Assembly (NCBI RefSeq): GCF_039523075.1
Contig: NZ_BAAAEP010000014.1
Coordinates: 1 to 64,000, forward strand
Source: Caenispirillum bisanense
GTDB lineage: Bacteria; Pseudomonadota; Alphaproteobacteria; Rhodospirillales; Rhodospirillaceae
DNA: 64,000 bases
Direction of reading: 5' to 3'
How positions within the stretch are numbered: position 1 is the stretch's first letter; every line of letters begins with the position of its first letter. The notes beneath the pieces are model-generated. The model made no database searches. It saw only the letters and a list, made by a program, of their open reading frames with translations, and was not told where the DNA came from. This document shows, one piece after another, positions 26,210 through 34,670 of the stretch. The translations under genes and the position numbers were made by a program.

Positions 26210-26929
26210 TCAGTCGTTGTTGCGGTAGTAGTAGGTGACGGTCACCGCCGCATGGGCAAAGGCCGCCTCCCACTCCTCCGGCGGCAGCTCGGGGGCCGGC
26301 GGGCAGTCGGCCGGGGCCAGGGTGCAGGTGAGCGGGCCGAGCCCGAAGGCACTCGGCCAGCGCTGGTCGTAGACCACACGATCGCGCACCGCCGCGGCAT
26401 GGCCGATGCCGGCATCCACCGCCGCCGCCGCCGCCTCCGGCTGGGTCTGCAGGAAGGTGAGCATGCGCTGGGTCATCTCGTCGCCGGCCAGCAGGAAGGC
26501 GCGCTTGAACAGGGCGTGGTTGTGCATCAGCTCCACCCGCCCGGACTCGTCGGTGAAGCGCAGGGCGTCGTACCAGGCCAGGGTGGCGATGGTGCTGATC
26601 ATCTCCAGGTAGCTGGCCATGTCCGCGGGATCCTTCGGCTCCAGGAACTGGCCGGCGTAATCCATCGCCTCCAGCGGCGTGACGCTGAGGATGTCCTTCT
26701 GGAAGGCGAGCATGAAGTCGCGCAGCTCCGGCACCATGGCCCCGCCCTGCGCCTCGCTCTGGGCGATCAGCCTGGTGACGTGGCGGTGGCGCTGCATCCA
26801 CTCCGGTTCCTGGGCCTGGGTCTGGGTCTGGGCCTGGGCCTGCACCTGCGCCGTCCCCGCCGTCAGCACCACCGCGCCGCAGATCACCGCCGCCGCCAGC
26901 ATCGCGGCAGCCCGTCGCATCCACCCCAT
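26210..26929 (-). CDS. exported hypothetical protein with AQ/TQ repeat linker
   Basis: A protein of 239 residues. A signal peptide (MGWMRRAAAMLAAAVICGAV, cleavage near TAGTAQVQA) is followed by a short Ala/Thr-Gln repeat and then a helical domain (about 45-190): HRHVTRLIAQSEAQGGAMVP, FLEPKDPADMASYLEMISTI, ELMHNHALFKRAFLLAGDEM. Two Cys near the C-terminus (LTCTLAPADCPPAPEL) may form a disulfide. I do not recognise the family. AAGGGGAG seven bases upstream fixes the start at 26929. It is transcribed toward the GH1 gene, with a 180 bp gap, and has a tRNA remnant upstream. Confidence 0.7.
   Translation of the reverse strand: MGWMRRAAAMLAAAVICGAVVLTAGTAQVQAQAQTQTQAQEPEWMQRHRHVTRLIAQSEAQGGAMVPELRDFMLAFQKDILSVTPLEAMDYAGQFLEPKDPADMASYLEMISTIATLAWYDALRFTDESGRVELMHNHALFKRAFLLAGDEMTQRMLTFLQTQPEAAAAAVDAGIGHAAAVRDRVVYDQRWPSAFGLGPLTCTLAPADCPPAPELPPEEWEAAFAHAAVTVTYYYRNND
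26809..26840 (-). repeat. hexanucleotide tandem repeat inside a secreted-protein gene
   Basis: About five copies of (C/T)CTGGG on the plus strand encode the Ala-Gln and Thr-Gln pairs after the signal peptide of the gene at 26210-26929. The unit is two codons, so slippage would change linker length without shifting frame. Confidence 0.7.
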
Positions 26930-27067
26930 GTCCGCTCCCCTTCCCCCGGATAGGCCCCGCCCGTGCTTAGCACGCGGCGCCGGACCCGTCGCCTGCCCGG
27001 ACGGCATGCGGCGGCAGCGACCAAAGGGGGGCGATGGTCGGAAGGACGGTGCGGCGGGGGAAGACGT

Positions 27068-27113
27068 TGGTGCGCCCGGCGGGATTCGAACCCACGGCCC
27101 CCGGATTCGGAGT
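27068..27113 (-). pseudogene. 3' half of a tRNA-Arg(CCG), likely attachment-site remnant
   Basis: On the minus strand the sequence has the anticodon loop CTCCGAA, a normal T-arm (GTGGG-TTCGAAT-CCCGC), a 3' acceptor strand CGGGCGC and ACCA. The matching 5' half is absent: no GCGCCCG occurs upstream, and tRNA similarity stops at the anticodon stem (about 27113-27117, where TCCGG would be expected but TCGGG is found). A tRNA cut at the anticodon loop is typical of the distal att copy left by a tyrosine-recombinase element. Next to it is a perfect hairpin GTTTGAT/ATCAAAC at 27138-27157. No integrase is visible nearby. Confidence 0.7.
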
Positions 27114-27215
27114 CGGGATGCCAGAGAGCGGCTAGATGTTTGATCCCCGCATCAAACTGGCCGAGCCTCCGGAGTCGTTCGACCACCTGCCGGCCGGGAC
27201 CGCCGGAGGCGGTGC

Positions 27216-27716
27216 TCAGGCGGTGGCGCCGAAGGCCGGGTGGAAGGTCACCCGGCCGCTCGGCACCGCCGCGCCGAAGGGCAGCACCAGGAACACCTCC
27301 GGCGGCACCCCGTCGAGGATCACGCCGGGATCGGTGCGGAAGCCGAACCAGGTGTAGTAGGCCGGATCGCCCACCAGCATGCAGCCGGCGGCGCCGGCCT
27401 GTCGCAGCCGGCCGAGCCCTTCGCTCATCAGGGCGCGGCCGATGCCCTGGCGCTGGCAGTCCGGCCGCACCGACAGCGGCCCGACGCCGTACCAGCCGGT
27501 GGCGCCGTCGCTGACGGTGAGCGGGGAGAAGCCGACGTGGCCGACAACCGCGCCGTCGCGCTCCGCCACCAGCGACAGGGCGAGCGCCCCGGCGGCGCGC
27601 AGGGCGTCGACGATCAGGTGCTCGGTCTGGCGGCTGAAGGGGTGGTCGCGGAAGGCGGCGGCGGTGACGGCGGCGATGGCATCGCGGTCGGCCGGGGTTT
27701 CGTCGCGCACGATCAT
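27216..27716 (-). CDS. GNAT-family N-acetyltransferase, YhbS-like
   Basis: A protein of 166 residues from MIVRDETPADRDAIAAVTAA. The acetyl-CoA binding motif A is VRPDCQRQGIGRALMSEGLG, with the preceding strand GHVGFSPLTVSDGATGWYGV. The ending YYTWFGFRTDPGVILDGVP is characteristic of YhbS-type enzymes. The substrate is unknown. GGGAG lies nine bases before the ATG at 27716; an upstream TTG in frame is less likely. It starts just past the terminator of the lipoprotein gene on the same strand. Confidence 0.88.
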   Translation of the reverse strand: MIVRDETPADRDAIAAVTAAAFRDHPFSRQTEHLIVDALRAAGALALSLVAERDGAVVGHVGFSPLTVSDGATGWYGVGPLSVRPDCQRQGIGRALMSEGLGRLRQAGAAGCMLVGDPAYYTWFGFRTDPGVILDGVPPEVFLVLPFGAAVPSGRVTFHPAFGATA

Positions 27717-27739
27717 GGTGGTGCTCTCCCTCAACGAAA

Positions 27740-27770
27740 CAGGCGCCCGCTCCGGCCGGAGGGGCGCCTG
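27740..27770 (-). terminator. intrinsic terminator of the OmpA-like lipoprotein gene
   Basis: CAGGCGCCC (27740-27748) pairs with GGGCGCCTG (27762-27770), with an inner self-complementary CTCCGG/CCGGAG. On the minus strand it is followed by TTTCGTT. It lies 22 bp beyond the stop of the lipoprotein gene. Confidence 0.75.
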
Positions 27771-27792
27771 CTGGTCATTCCGGCGCGAGGCC

Positions 27793-28932
27793 TCAGCGCA
27801 CGAACACCTGCACCTGCGGCGCCGCCACGTCGGCGCTGGTGGTGGCGCTCAGGCGGATGCGGTCGCTGCCGAGGCCCATGTCGGTGAGCGAGCGCACCAC
27901 CTTTTCCGCATGGCGGCGGGCGGTGTTGGCGTTCAGCGCCTCTCGGCCGCGGATGGCGTTGCTCGGGCTGACCGACACCACTTCCACCCCGGCCATGGGG
28001 TTCTGCGCCAGGGCGCCGCTGAGGGCGTTGTAGAGCGCCGGTTCGTAAGCGACGTTGGGATTGTCGAAGTTGATGACCACCAGCGGCTGACCGCCGACCC
28101 GCGCGGCCGGCAGGCCGGCGGTGGGGCCGAGGGCGCCGAGCGTCGGCTGGTTGGACGACAGCACCATGCTGCGGTAGCCGAGCGACTGGCCGTAGGTCTG
28201 GCCGGTCTTGATGGCGACCGCCAGGGTGTTGAGGTTGTTGCGCTCGTTCGCGACGTAGGTCTGCTGGCGGGCGATGTCTTCCGACAGTTCGGCCAGCAGG
28301 CGGTCGATCAGCACCACCGTCTGCGCCGTCTCGTCTTCCAGGGTGCGCAGCTGGGCATGATCCAGCTCCACCGCGCCCGACAGGTTGTAGGCGGCGCGCA
28401 CGCTTTCCAGCAGGTAGGCGGCCATGGCGCTGTCGGAGGCGATCTGCGTCGACAGCTGGTTCATGTAGGCGACGTTGCCGTTGATGCGGTCCAGCTCGCC
28501 CTGGGCCTGGTTCCAGCGCTGCACCAGCAGCGGGTTGCCGGGGGTGGTGCCGACCTGCAGGCGGGCGTTGATGGTCGCCATGCTCTCGTGATAGCCGGCG
28601 CTGTCGGCCATCACCGCGTTGCGCAGCTGCTGCAGCTCGCCATTGCGGTTGCGCAGGGTGCCCTGCAGGGCCAGAAGCTCGCTGCGGAACTGCTGCACCT
28701 TCTGGCCGACGAACGTGCCGCTGGGCTGGAACGAGGCGACCTGGGACGGCTCGAAGGTGGTGGTGCCGAGGCTCGGCGGGGAGGAGACGAACGACGACCC
28801 GCCCATGCCCGACGCCGCGCCGACCGACTGGCCCGTCCCGTCGGCGGGAAACAGGGCGTCGGTCGCGACGGAGCATCCGGCGAGGGCAAAGGTCGCGCCC
28901 ACCAGGAAAAGACCACTCTTCGACAGCGCCAT
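27793..28932 (-). CDS. lipoprotein with helical middle and OmpA-like C-terminal domain
   Basis: A protein of 379 residues. The signal MALSKSGLFLVGATFALAGC ends in a lipobox with Cys20. Residues about 75-260 are helical and probably coiled-coil (VQQFRSELLALQGTLRNRNG, LSEDIARQQTYVANERNNLN). The last about 95 residues, VVINFDNPNVAYEPALYNAL and TARRHAEKVVRSLTDMGLGS, follow the OmpA/MotB peptidoglycan-binding pattern in weak form. It may tether envelope layers or act as a scaffold; this is inference. It is monocistronic, with its own terminator, and diverges from tRNA-Arg. Confidence 0.72.
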   Translation of the reverse strand: MALSKSGLFLVGATFALAGCSVATDALFPADGTGQSVGAASGMGGSSFVSSPPSLGTTTFEPSQVASFQPSGTFVGQKVQQFRSELLALQGTLRNRNGELQQLRNAVMADSAGYHESMATINARLQVGTTPGNPLLVQRWNQAQGELDRINGNVAYMNQLSTQIASDSAMAAYLLESVRAAYNLSGAVELDHAQLRTLEDETAQTVVLIDRLLAELSEDIARQQTYVANERNNLNTLAVAIKTGQTYGQSLGYRSMVLSSNQPTLGALGPTAGLPAARVGGQPLVVINFDNPNVAYEPALYNALSGALAQNPMAGVEVVSVSPSNAIRGREALNANTARRHAEKVVRSLTDMGLGSDRIRLSATTSADVAAPQVQVFVR

Positions 28933-29270
28933 CGAGCTTTACCTTTTTATGGTTCGGTCCCGGCCAGGGTAATCGAATAACAACTTGTTCCAGCCCGGAA
29001 AAACGCGCGCATTCCCCCGAAAGGCTTATGGGCGGGGAGTGTACTGAAAGGGATGATGGGGAACAAGCCGCATTTGCGCCACAAACACCGCCCGTCCGCC
29101 GGGCCACTCGCCGGGCAGGCGCGCCGCCGGTCCGGGGGTGTCGGCGGGGTGGGAGCGGGCGGCGACGGGGGCTGACAAAAAAATGCAGCATGGTGCGTTT
29201 TTCTCTTGCACGCCCCCTCAGGCCGCGATACATACAGCGCCCTCGGCGGGACGCACCGCCGAAGCAAAAA
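28933..29270. other. 338 bp gap between the lipoprotein gene and tRNA-Arg
   Basis: No gene is apparent. The left part is AT-richer and must hold the lipoprotein promoter. The right part contains the tRNA promoter described separately. Confidence 0.5.
29206..29234 (+). promoter_or_regulatory. putative promoter of tRNA-Arg
   Basis: TTGCAC (29206-29211) and TACATA (29229-29234) are 17 bases apart, ending 36 bp before the tRNA. The -35 is good; the -10 is only a half match. Confidence 0.45.
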
Positions 29271-29347
29271 GCGCCCGTAGCTCAACTGGATAGAGCACCT
29301 GACTACGGATCAGGAGGTTGGGAGTTCGAACCTTCCCGGGCGCGCCA
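29271..29347 (+). tRNA. tRNA-Arg (ACG)
   Basis: 77 bases including an encoded CCA. Acceptor GCGCCCG pairs with CGGGCGC. The D-arm is GCTCAACTGGATAGAGC. The anticodon stem CCTGA/TCAGG encloses the loop CTACGGA, giving anticodon ACG, and the T-arm is GGGAG-TTCGAAC-CTTCC. The gene is intact and is followed at once by a terminator. Confidence 0.98.
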
Positions 29348-29348
29348 T

Positions 29349-29386
29349 GAGGCCTCAGGGGCTAAACCCCTGGGGCCTCTTTGCTT
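29349..29386 (+). terminator. intrinsic terminator after tRNA-Arg
   Basis: GAGGCCTCAGGGG (29349-29361) pairs with CCCCTGGGGCCTC (29367-29379) with a single T-G wobble and a CTAAA loop, followed by TTTGCTTT. Confidence 0.92.
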
Positions 29387-29501
29387 TGCGCGGTCAGCAA
29401 ACCTCGGCTGGGTCGGAGGGACCATGACCTTCGGCTGGTTGCGCCGTCGCCCGCAGGCTCGTTAGGACAGACATCTTCTGACCTAGGGGCGGGCGAGACC
29501 G

Positions 29502-30524
29502 ATGATTCTGAAGGAACTGGACCCCTTCGTCGCGAACGACCGGTTCGGCGCGGCGGGGCGCAAGGCGGAGGAGCAGGTCGCCTTCTACCTGCGCCGCGGC
29601 TTCGGCCGTGACGAGGAAATCCGCGTCTTCAACGGCATCCGCCTGGAACACGACGGCGATGCGGCGCAGATCGACCATCTGGTCATGCACCCGCACGGCT
29701 TCATCATCATTGAAAGCAAGAGCGTCAGCGACAGCGTCGAGATCGACGCCAACGGCCACTGGACGCGCTGGTTCGACCGCCGGCCCCAGGGCATGCCGTC
29801 GCCGCTCAACCAGGCGCGTCTGCAGGCGGAGTTCCTGCGCCAGGTGCTGGCGGACCGGCTGGTCGACGGCAGCGGCCTGCGGGGGTTGATCTCCGGCGGT
29901 GTCGAGGCGCGCACCTATGATCTGCTGGTGGCAATCTCCGACAACGGCCGCATCCGCTGCAAGGGCGCGCTGGACCCCGCCATCATCAAGGCCGACGAAG
30001 TGATCGACAGCGTCCGCGCCGTGGTGGACAGCCGACGTCCGCGTCTGCGCATCGCCCGCTCGGTGATGGAACTGGGCCTCAAGGAGATGGACCGCATCGC
30101 CGATTTCCTGGTGGAGAACCACCGGCCGCTTCCGGCCCGCGCCGCCCCTGCCGCCGTCGCTCCCGGTCTTGCCGAGCCGCCGCCGCCCGCCGTGGACCTG
30201 ACGCCGCCGCCTCCACCGCCCCCACCGCCGGTGACGGTGAGCGCTCCCCCGTCGCCGCCGTCGCCGGAGCCCGCCGCCGCCGGAGTCGCCTGCGGCAAGT
30301 GCGGCAGCGCCGCCGTGGAAGGGCGCTGGGGGCCCTATGGCTATTATGCGAAATGCCGCGACTGCGGCGGCAACACGGCGCTCAAGCCGGTGTGCGCAGC
30401 CTGCGGCAAGCCGGCCCGGGTGCGCAAGCAGGGGCCGGAGTTCCATGCCGACTGCAAGGCCTGCGGTACCTCGGCCCTGCTGCTCGTCAATCCGGCCGAT
30501 GCCGCCGCTGTCGGCGGCGGATGA
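29502..30524 (+). CDS. NERD-domain nuclease-like protein with two zinc ribbons
   Basis: A protein of 340 residues. The N-terminal NERD domain (about 15-130) contains the nuclease-type motif AAQIDHLVMHPHGFIIIESK with Asp and Glu-x-Lys in place, the pattern shared with Mrr/RecB-like folds. A proline-rich spacer (about 220-260, nine consecutive Pro at one point) leads to two C-terminal zinc ribbons: CGKCGS/CRDCGG and CAACGK/CKACGT, resembling those of topoisomerase I. It is cytoplasmic. A DNA-processing role is likely, but no substrate is known. It stands alone after tRNA-Arg. The ATG at 29502 is the first start and agrees with the domain boundary. Confidence 0.85.
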   Translation: MILKELDPFVANDRFGAAGRKAEEQVAFYLRRGFGRDEEIRVFNGIRLEHDGDAAQIDHLVMHPHGFIIIESKSVSDSVEIDANGHWTRWFDRRPQGMPSPLNQARLQAEFLRQVLADRLVDGSGLRGLISGGVEARTYDLLVAISDNGRIRCKGALDPAIIKADEVIDSVRAVVDSRRPRLRIARSVMELGLKEMDRIADFLVENHRPLPARAAPAAVAPGLAEPPPPAVDLTPPPPPPPPPVTVSAPPSPPSPEPAAAGVACGKCGSAAVEGRWGPYGYYAKCRDCGGNTALKPVCAACGKPARVRKQGPEFHADCKACGTSALLLVNPADAAAVGGG

Positions 30525-30634
30525 CATCAAGATGTAGAGAAATTTGCCGCAATTTGAACCATAGGCATTGACGGGAGGGGGGCGCTTCCTCACACTCCCT
30601 GCCGTCTACCACTGTCGACCCCGGACTAAGACGG

Positions 30635-31309
30635 ATGCTCCTGCGACGCCAGACCGACGCCGCTGCCACCCGCAAGACCACGGCCCCGGGCCGGGTCCTG
30701 ATCGCGCTGAAGACGCTGCTGGCGGTGGTCTTCTGCGTTGCCCTGTCCGGTGCCCCCGCCGATGCCGCCGACAAGTCCGCTGCGAAGCCGCCCAAGCCGG
30801 TGACCAAGCCGGTGCAGGCGCGCATGACCCTGCCGGCGGAAAAGCCGCGGCCGCAGGCCCAGTCGACCACCCGCGCCCAGCGCTGGACCTGCGTGCAGTA
30901 CGTGCAGGCCTACGGCGACGTCAAGCTGCGCGGCGACGGCTGGCAGTGGTGGGACAATGCCGCCGGCCAGTACGACCGCGGCCAGACCCCGAAGCCGGGC
31001 GCCGTGCTGGTGCTGAAGCGCACCGGCCACCTGCGGTCGGGCCATGTGGCCATCGTCTCCAAGGTGATCGACAAGCGCACCATCCTGGTCGACCACGCCA
31101 ATTGGGGGTGGAGCCGCGACACCAAGGGCCGCGTCCATGTCGGCATGCGGGTGGTGGACGTCAGCCCCAAGAACGACTGGTCGCAGACCCGCTTCTGGTT
31201 CGAGCCGGGCAACACCCTCGGCAGCCGCACCTATCCGGCCTATGGCTTCGTCTACTCGCCGACGCCGAAGCGCCCCGGCCTGCCGGAAACCCGCGGCGCC
31301 CGCGGCTGA
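30635..31309 (+). CDS. secreted CHAP-domain peptidoglycan hydrolase
   Basis: A protein of 224 residues. A signal peptide (LLAVVFCVALSGAPADAAD) is followed by a Lys/Pro linker. The CHAP domain then carries the catalytic Cys in RWTCVQYVQAY, the His in GHLRSGHVAIVSK and the Asn in LVDHANWGWSRD. Between them is PGAVLVLKRTGHLRSGH, typical of the family. CHAP enzymes are amidases or endopeptidases that cut peptidoglycan, acting in the periplasm in growth or separation. It lies between NERD and mutL with no clear operon partner. Confidence 0.9.
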   Translation: MLLRRQTDAAATRKTTAPGRVLIALKTLLAVVFCVALSGAPADAADKSAAKPPKPVTKPVQARMTLPAEKPRPQAQSTTRAQRWTCVQYVQAYGDVKLRGDGWQWWDNAAGQYDRGQTPKPGAVLVLKRTGHLRSGHVAIVSKVIDKRTILVDHANWGWSRDTKGRVHVGMRVVDVSPKNDWSQTRFWFEPGNTLGSRTYPAYGFVYSPTPKRPGLPETRGARG

Positions 31310-31425
31310 CGCCCGCCGCCGCCGGTCCTGTGGCGGGTCTCTCCTCCTTCGTTTATGTTGCGGCCCCGGGCCGCAGCCAATACCGTATGTGGTGAGCCGG
31401 CCGCTGCCGGCCCTGACCCCATGCG

Positions 31426-33309
31426 ATGAGAGTGCCTGTGCCCCTGCGTCTGCTGCCCCCGACGCTCATCAACCAGATTGCCGCCGGCGAGGTGGTGGAG
31501 CGCCCGGCCTCCGCCGTCAAGGAACTGGTGGAAAACGCCCTCGATGCCGGCGCCCGCCGCATTGATGTCACCCTGGCCGACGGTGGCCGCTCCCTCATCG
31601 TGGTGCAGGATGACGGCGCCGGCATGACGCCGGCTGATCTGGCGCTGTGCGTGGAGCGCCACGCGACGTCGAAGCTGCCCACCGACGACCTGTTCGACAT
31701 CGGCTTCCTGGGGTTCCGGGGCGAGGCGCTGCCGTCCATCGGCTCGGTGTCGCGGCTGACCCTCACCAGCCGCACCCGCGACTCCGACAGCGCCTGGCGC
31801 CTCACCGTCGAGGGCGGTGCCAAGGGCGAGCCGGAACCGGCCGCCGGCGGCCCCGGCACGCGGGTGGAGGTGCGCGACCTGTTCTACGCCACCCCGGCCC
31901 GGCTCAAGTTCCTCAAGGCGCCGCGCACCGAGACGCAGCACGCCGCCGACGTCATCAACCGGCTGGCCATGGCCCACCCGGAGGTCGCCTTCAGCCTGAG
32001 CGACGGCACCCGCAGCGTGGTCAAGCTGGGGGCGGCCCAGGGCGACCTGTTCGCCCGCCGGCTGGACCGTCTGGCCGGCGTCATCGGGCGCGAGTTCTTC
32101 GACAACGCCCTGCCGGTGGAGGCGGAGCGCGAGGGCATCCGCCTCACCGGCCACATCGGCCTGCCCACCTACAACCGCGGCAACGCCCAGCAGCAATACC
32201 TGTTCGTCAACGGCCGGCCGGTGAAGGACCGCCTGCTGACCGGCGCGGTGCGCGGCGCCTACCAGGATTTCCTGGCCCACGACCGCCACGCGGTGCTGGC
32301 GCTGTACCTGGACCTGCCGCCGCGGGAGGTGGACGTCAACGTTCACCCCGCCAAGGCCGAGGTGCGGTTCCGCGACTCGGCGCTGGTGCGCGGGCTGATC
32401 GTCTCCGCCCTGCGCCATGCCCTGGCCGCCGCCGGTCATCGCGCCTCCACCACCGTGGCGCTGGGGGCGCTGGGCGCGGCCCGGCCGGAGGGGGAGGAGG
32501 CGGAGATGCGCCGCCCGGCGCTGCCGCTCGGCCGCAGCGGCGGTCAGGCGGCATGGAGCTGGACGCCGCCGCCGCGCCCGGCCGCCGGCGATCTGGCTGC
32601 CGCCTTCGCCGCCCAGGCGCCGCAGGGCGGGTTCTTCGAGCCGGCCGGCCGCCTGCCCAACCTGTCGGCGCCGCCGCAGGCCCGCGATGCCGGCCCTGCC
32701 GCCGAGGCGCCGCGGCGGGCGGCGGCGGAGCATCCCCTTGGCGTCGCGCGGGCGCAGCTGCACGGCACCTATATCGTCGCCCAGACGGCGGACGGCATCG
32801 TCATCGTCGACCAGCACGCCGCCCACGAGCGGCTGGTCTACGAGCGCATGAAGCAGGCACTGGCCGACGGCGGCGTCGCCCGCCAGGGCCTGCTGCTGCC
32901 CGAGGTGGTGGAGATGGACGAGGCCGATGCCGACCGGGTGGCGGCGCGGGCGGAGGAACTGGCGGCCCTCGGGCTGGTGATCGAGCCCTTCGGTCCCGGC
33001 TCCATCCTGGTGCGCGAGGTGCCGGCGCTGCTGGGCGACTGCGACGTCAAGGGCCTCATCCGCGACCTCGCCGACGAACTGGCGGAACTGGGCGAGGCGC
33101 TGGCGCTGAAGGACCGGCTGGCCGACGTCTGCGGCACCATGGCCTGTCACGGCAGCGTGCGGGCCGGCCGGCTGCTCAATGCCGAGGAAATGAATGCCCT
33201 CTTGCGCCAGATGGAAATGACGCCACACTCCGGCCAGTGCAACCACGGCCGGCCGACCTACGTCGAGCTGAAGCTGAAGGACATCGAGCGCCTGTTCGGC
33301 CGCCGCTGA
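31426..33309 (+). CDS. mutL: DNA mismatch repair protein MutL
   Basis: A protein of 627 residues. The GHKL ATPase has LINQIAAGEVVERPASAVKE, ENALDAGA, VVQDDGAGMTPADL and GFRGEALPSIGSVSRL. The S5-like transducer contains LFVNGRPVKDRLL and DVNVHPAKAEVRF. After a variable Pro/Ala linker, the dimerisation domain contains DQHAAHERLVYE (from Asp462), the metal-binding endonuclease motif DQHA-x2-E-x4-E, plus CHGSVRAGRLL and CNHGRPT. It is therefore a nicking MutL, as expected where MutH is absent. It is probably the first gene of a short run with the next two. Confidence 0.97.
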   Translation: MRVPVPLRLLPPTLINQIAAGEVVERPASAVKELVENALDAGARRIDVTLADGGRSLIVVQDDGAGMTPADLALCVERHATSKLPTDDLFDIGFLGFRGEALPSIGSVSRLTLTSRTRDSDSAWRLTVEGGAKGEPEPAAGGPGTRVEVRDLFYATPARLKFLKAPRTETQHAADVINRLAMAHPEVAFSLSDGTRSVVKLGAAQGDLFARRLDRLAGVIGREFFDNALPVEAEREGIRLTGHIGLPTYNRGNAQQQYLFVNGRPVKDRLLTGAVRGAYQDFLAHDRHAVLALYLDLPPREVDVNVHPAKAEVRFRDSALVRGLIVSALRHALAAAGHRASTTVALGALGAARPEGEEAEMRRPALPLGRSGGQAAWSWTPPPRPAAGDLAAAFAAQAPQGGFFEPAGRLPNLSAPPQARDAGPAAEAPRRAAAEHPLGVARAQLHGTYIVAQTADGIVIVDQHAAHERLVYERMKQALADGGVARQGLLLPEVVEMDEADADRVAARAEELAALGLVIEPFGPGSILVREVPALLGDCDVKGLIRDLADELAELGEALALKDRLADVCGTMACHGSVRAGRLLNAEEMNALLRQMEMTPHSGQCNHGRPTYVELKLKDIERLFGRR

Positions 33310-33346
33310 GGCCGCCGACGGGGGGCGGAGCGGAAGGGAAGACGTC

Positions 33347-33844
33347 ATGCGGGCGCGGGCCCTGGTGGTGCTGGCACTGGTCGGGTGGGGATCGTGCGGG
33401 GGCGGCGCGGCGGCCCTGGCGGCGTCGGCGGCGGCGGCAGCGTCGGGGCCGAACTACGCCCTGCTCGACACCATGGCCGAACGGGCCGATGCCTGCGATC
33501 AGGCGGTGGAGAAGGACTATGCCACCGGCGTGCCGGTGCGCATGACGGCGGCGCTGGAGGTCCAGGCCCGCTGCCTGGAGGATGTGGCGGCGGCCCTGGC
33601 GGCGGAGTTCTACCCGCCCGATGCCTTCGGCGACGGCGGCATCCGCGCCCGCGTCGCCGACCTGCGCGCCACCTACGGCCGGCTCTATGGCGCCGTCCAT
33701 ACCCGGCCGCTCACCTGCCGCGGCCGCCCGTGCGGCGACATCTATCAGGTATGGGCGGCGGAGGCCTATGTCTCGGCGGTGCGGGCGCTGGTCGATTCGA
33801 TCATCGACCGGGTGAAGGACCAGAGCCCCCTGCACCAGCCCTGA
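33347..33844 (+). CDS. exported hypothetical protein with four conserved-looking cysteines
   Basis: A protein of 165 residues. A signal peptide (ALVVLALVGWGSCGGGAAAL) is followed by a helical domain with DACDQAVEKDY, EVQARCLEDVAAALAAEFYP, and near the C-terminus LTCRGRPCGDIYQVWAAEAY. The Cys pairs suggest periplasmic disulfides. I do not recognise the family. A GGAAGGGAAG ribosome site precedes the ATG. It sits 37 bp after mutL and 28 bp before the methyltransferase-like gene, so the three may be co-transcribed. Confidence 0.65.
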   Translation: MRARALVVLALVGWGSCGGGAAALAASAAAAASGPNYALLDTMAERADACDQAVEKDYATGVPVRMTAALEVQARCLEDVAAALAAEFYPPDAFGDGGIRARVADLRATYGRLYGAVHTRPLTCRGRPCGDIYQVWAAEAYVSAVRALVDSIIDRVKDQSPLHQP

Positions 33845-33872
33845 CCTGACCCCAGACGAGGCCCCGCCCGCC

Positions 33873-34670
33873 GTGCTGCGCGAAGCCCTTACCCACTGGC
33901 TCACCCCGTGCCCGGCGCCCTTGCGCCGGCTCGGCTACCTGCATGACCTGATCGCCGTCGAGGCCCGCAGCCGCCGCTGCCGCGCCGCCTGGCTGCCGCA
34001 TCTGGAGGCGACGCGGGCGCAGGTGCGGGCGGCGGTGGCGGCGGCGCCGGGGCGCGATCTGTGCGTCGTCGTCGGCGCCGGCCTGCTGCTCGACGTGCCG
34101 CTGGCCGATCTGGCGGCGGCCTTCCGCCGGGTGGTGCTGGTGGACATCTGCTGGCTGCGCGCCAGCCGGCGGCAGGCGGCGCGGTTTCCCAACGTCACCC
34201 TGGTCAGCCGCGACGTCACCGGCGTTGCCGCTGCCTGCCTGGGGGCGACGGCGATCCCGCCGGTGCCGGCGGCCGACATTCCCCATGCGGCGGAAGCCGA
34301 CCTGCTGCTGTCGCTCAACTGCCTCAGCCAGCTGCCGCTCAACCCCCGCCACGCGCTGGAGTCGCTGGACGAGGCGACGCCGGAGGCGCTGGACGTCTTC
34401 TGCCGCGCCATCGTCGCCGCCCATGTGCTGGCGCTGGCGCAGGCGCCGGGCCTCGCCCTGCTGGTCACCGACGTGGCGGCGGAGCGGGTGCTGGTGCGCG
34501 ACGGTCAGGCGCTGGGCGAAGACCTGCTGTTCGGCCATCCGCCGCCGCAGGGCGGGGACAGCTGGTGGTGGGATCTCGCCCCGGCGCCGGAGGAAGACCG
34601 CCGCTGGCACCTGCGCCACCGGATGGTGGCGGGGCGGGTGGGGGCCGGCGCCGTTACTTCGGAGCGGTGA
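33873..34670 (+). CDS. putative SAM-dependent methyltransferase-like protein
   Basis: A protein of 265 residues. The Rossmann-like start DLCVVVGAGLLLDVPLADLA has the glycine pattern of motif I, RVVLVDICWLRASRRQAARF places an acidic residue at the end of strand 2, and LLLSLNCLSQLPLNP resembles the motif IV region. I know similar proteins only as uncharacterised alphaproteobacterial genes, so methyl transfer is inference. There is no signal peptide. The 3' end overlaps the convergent DUF2125 gene by 17 bases, which may cause transcription interference. Confidence 0.6.
   Translation: MLREALTHWLTPCPAPLRRLGYLHDLIAVEARSRRCRAAWLPHLEATRAQVRAAVAAAPGRDLCVVVGAGLLLDVPLADLAAAFRRVVLVDICWLRASRRQAARFPNVTLVSRDVTGVAAACLGATAIPPVPAADIPHAAEADLLLSLNCLSQLPLNPRHALESLDEATPEALDVFCRAIVAAHVLALAQAPGLALLVTDVAAERVLVRDGQALGEDLLFGHPPPQGGDSWWWDLAPAPEEDRRWHLRHRMVAGRVGAGAVTSER

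Noticed and set aside
27136..27357. Small plus-strand ORF starting in the hairpin next to the tRNA remnant
   Set aside because: It soon runs antisense through the GNAT gene and lacks a ribosome site. At most its first 30 codons could be debris.
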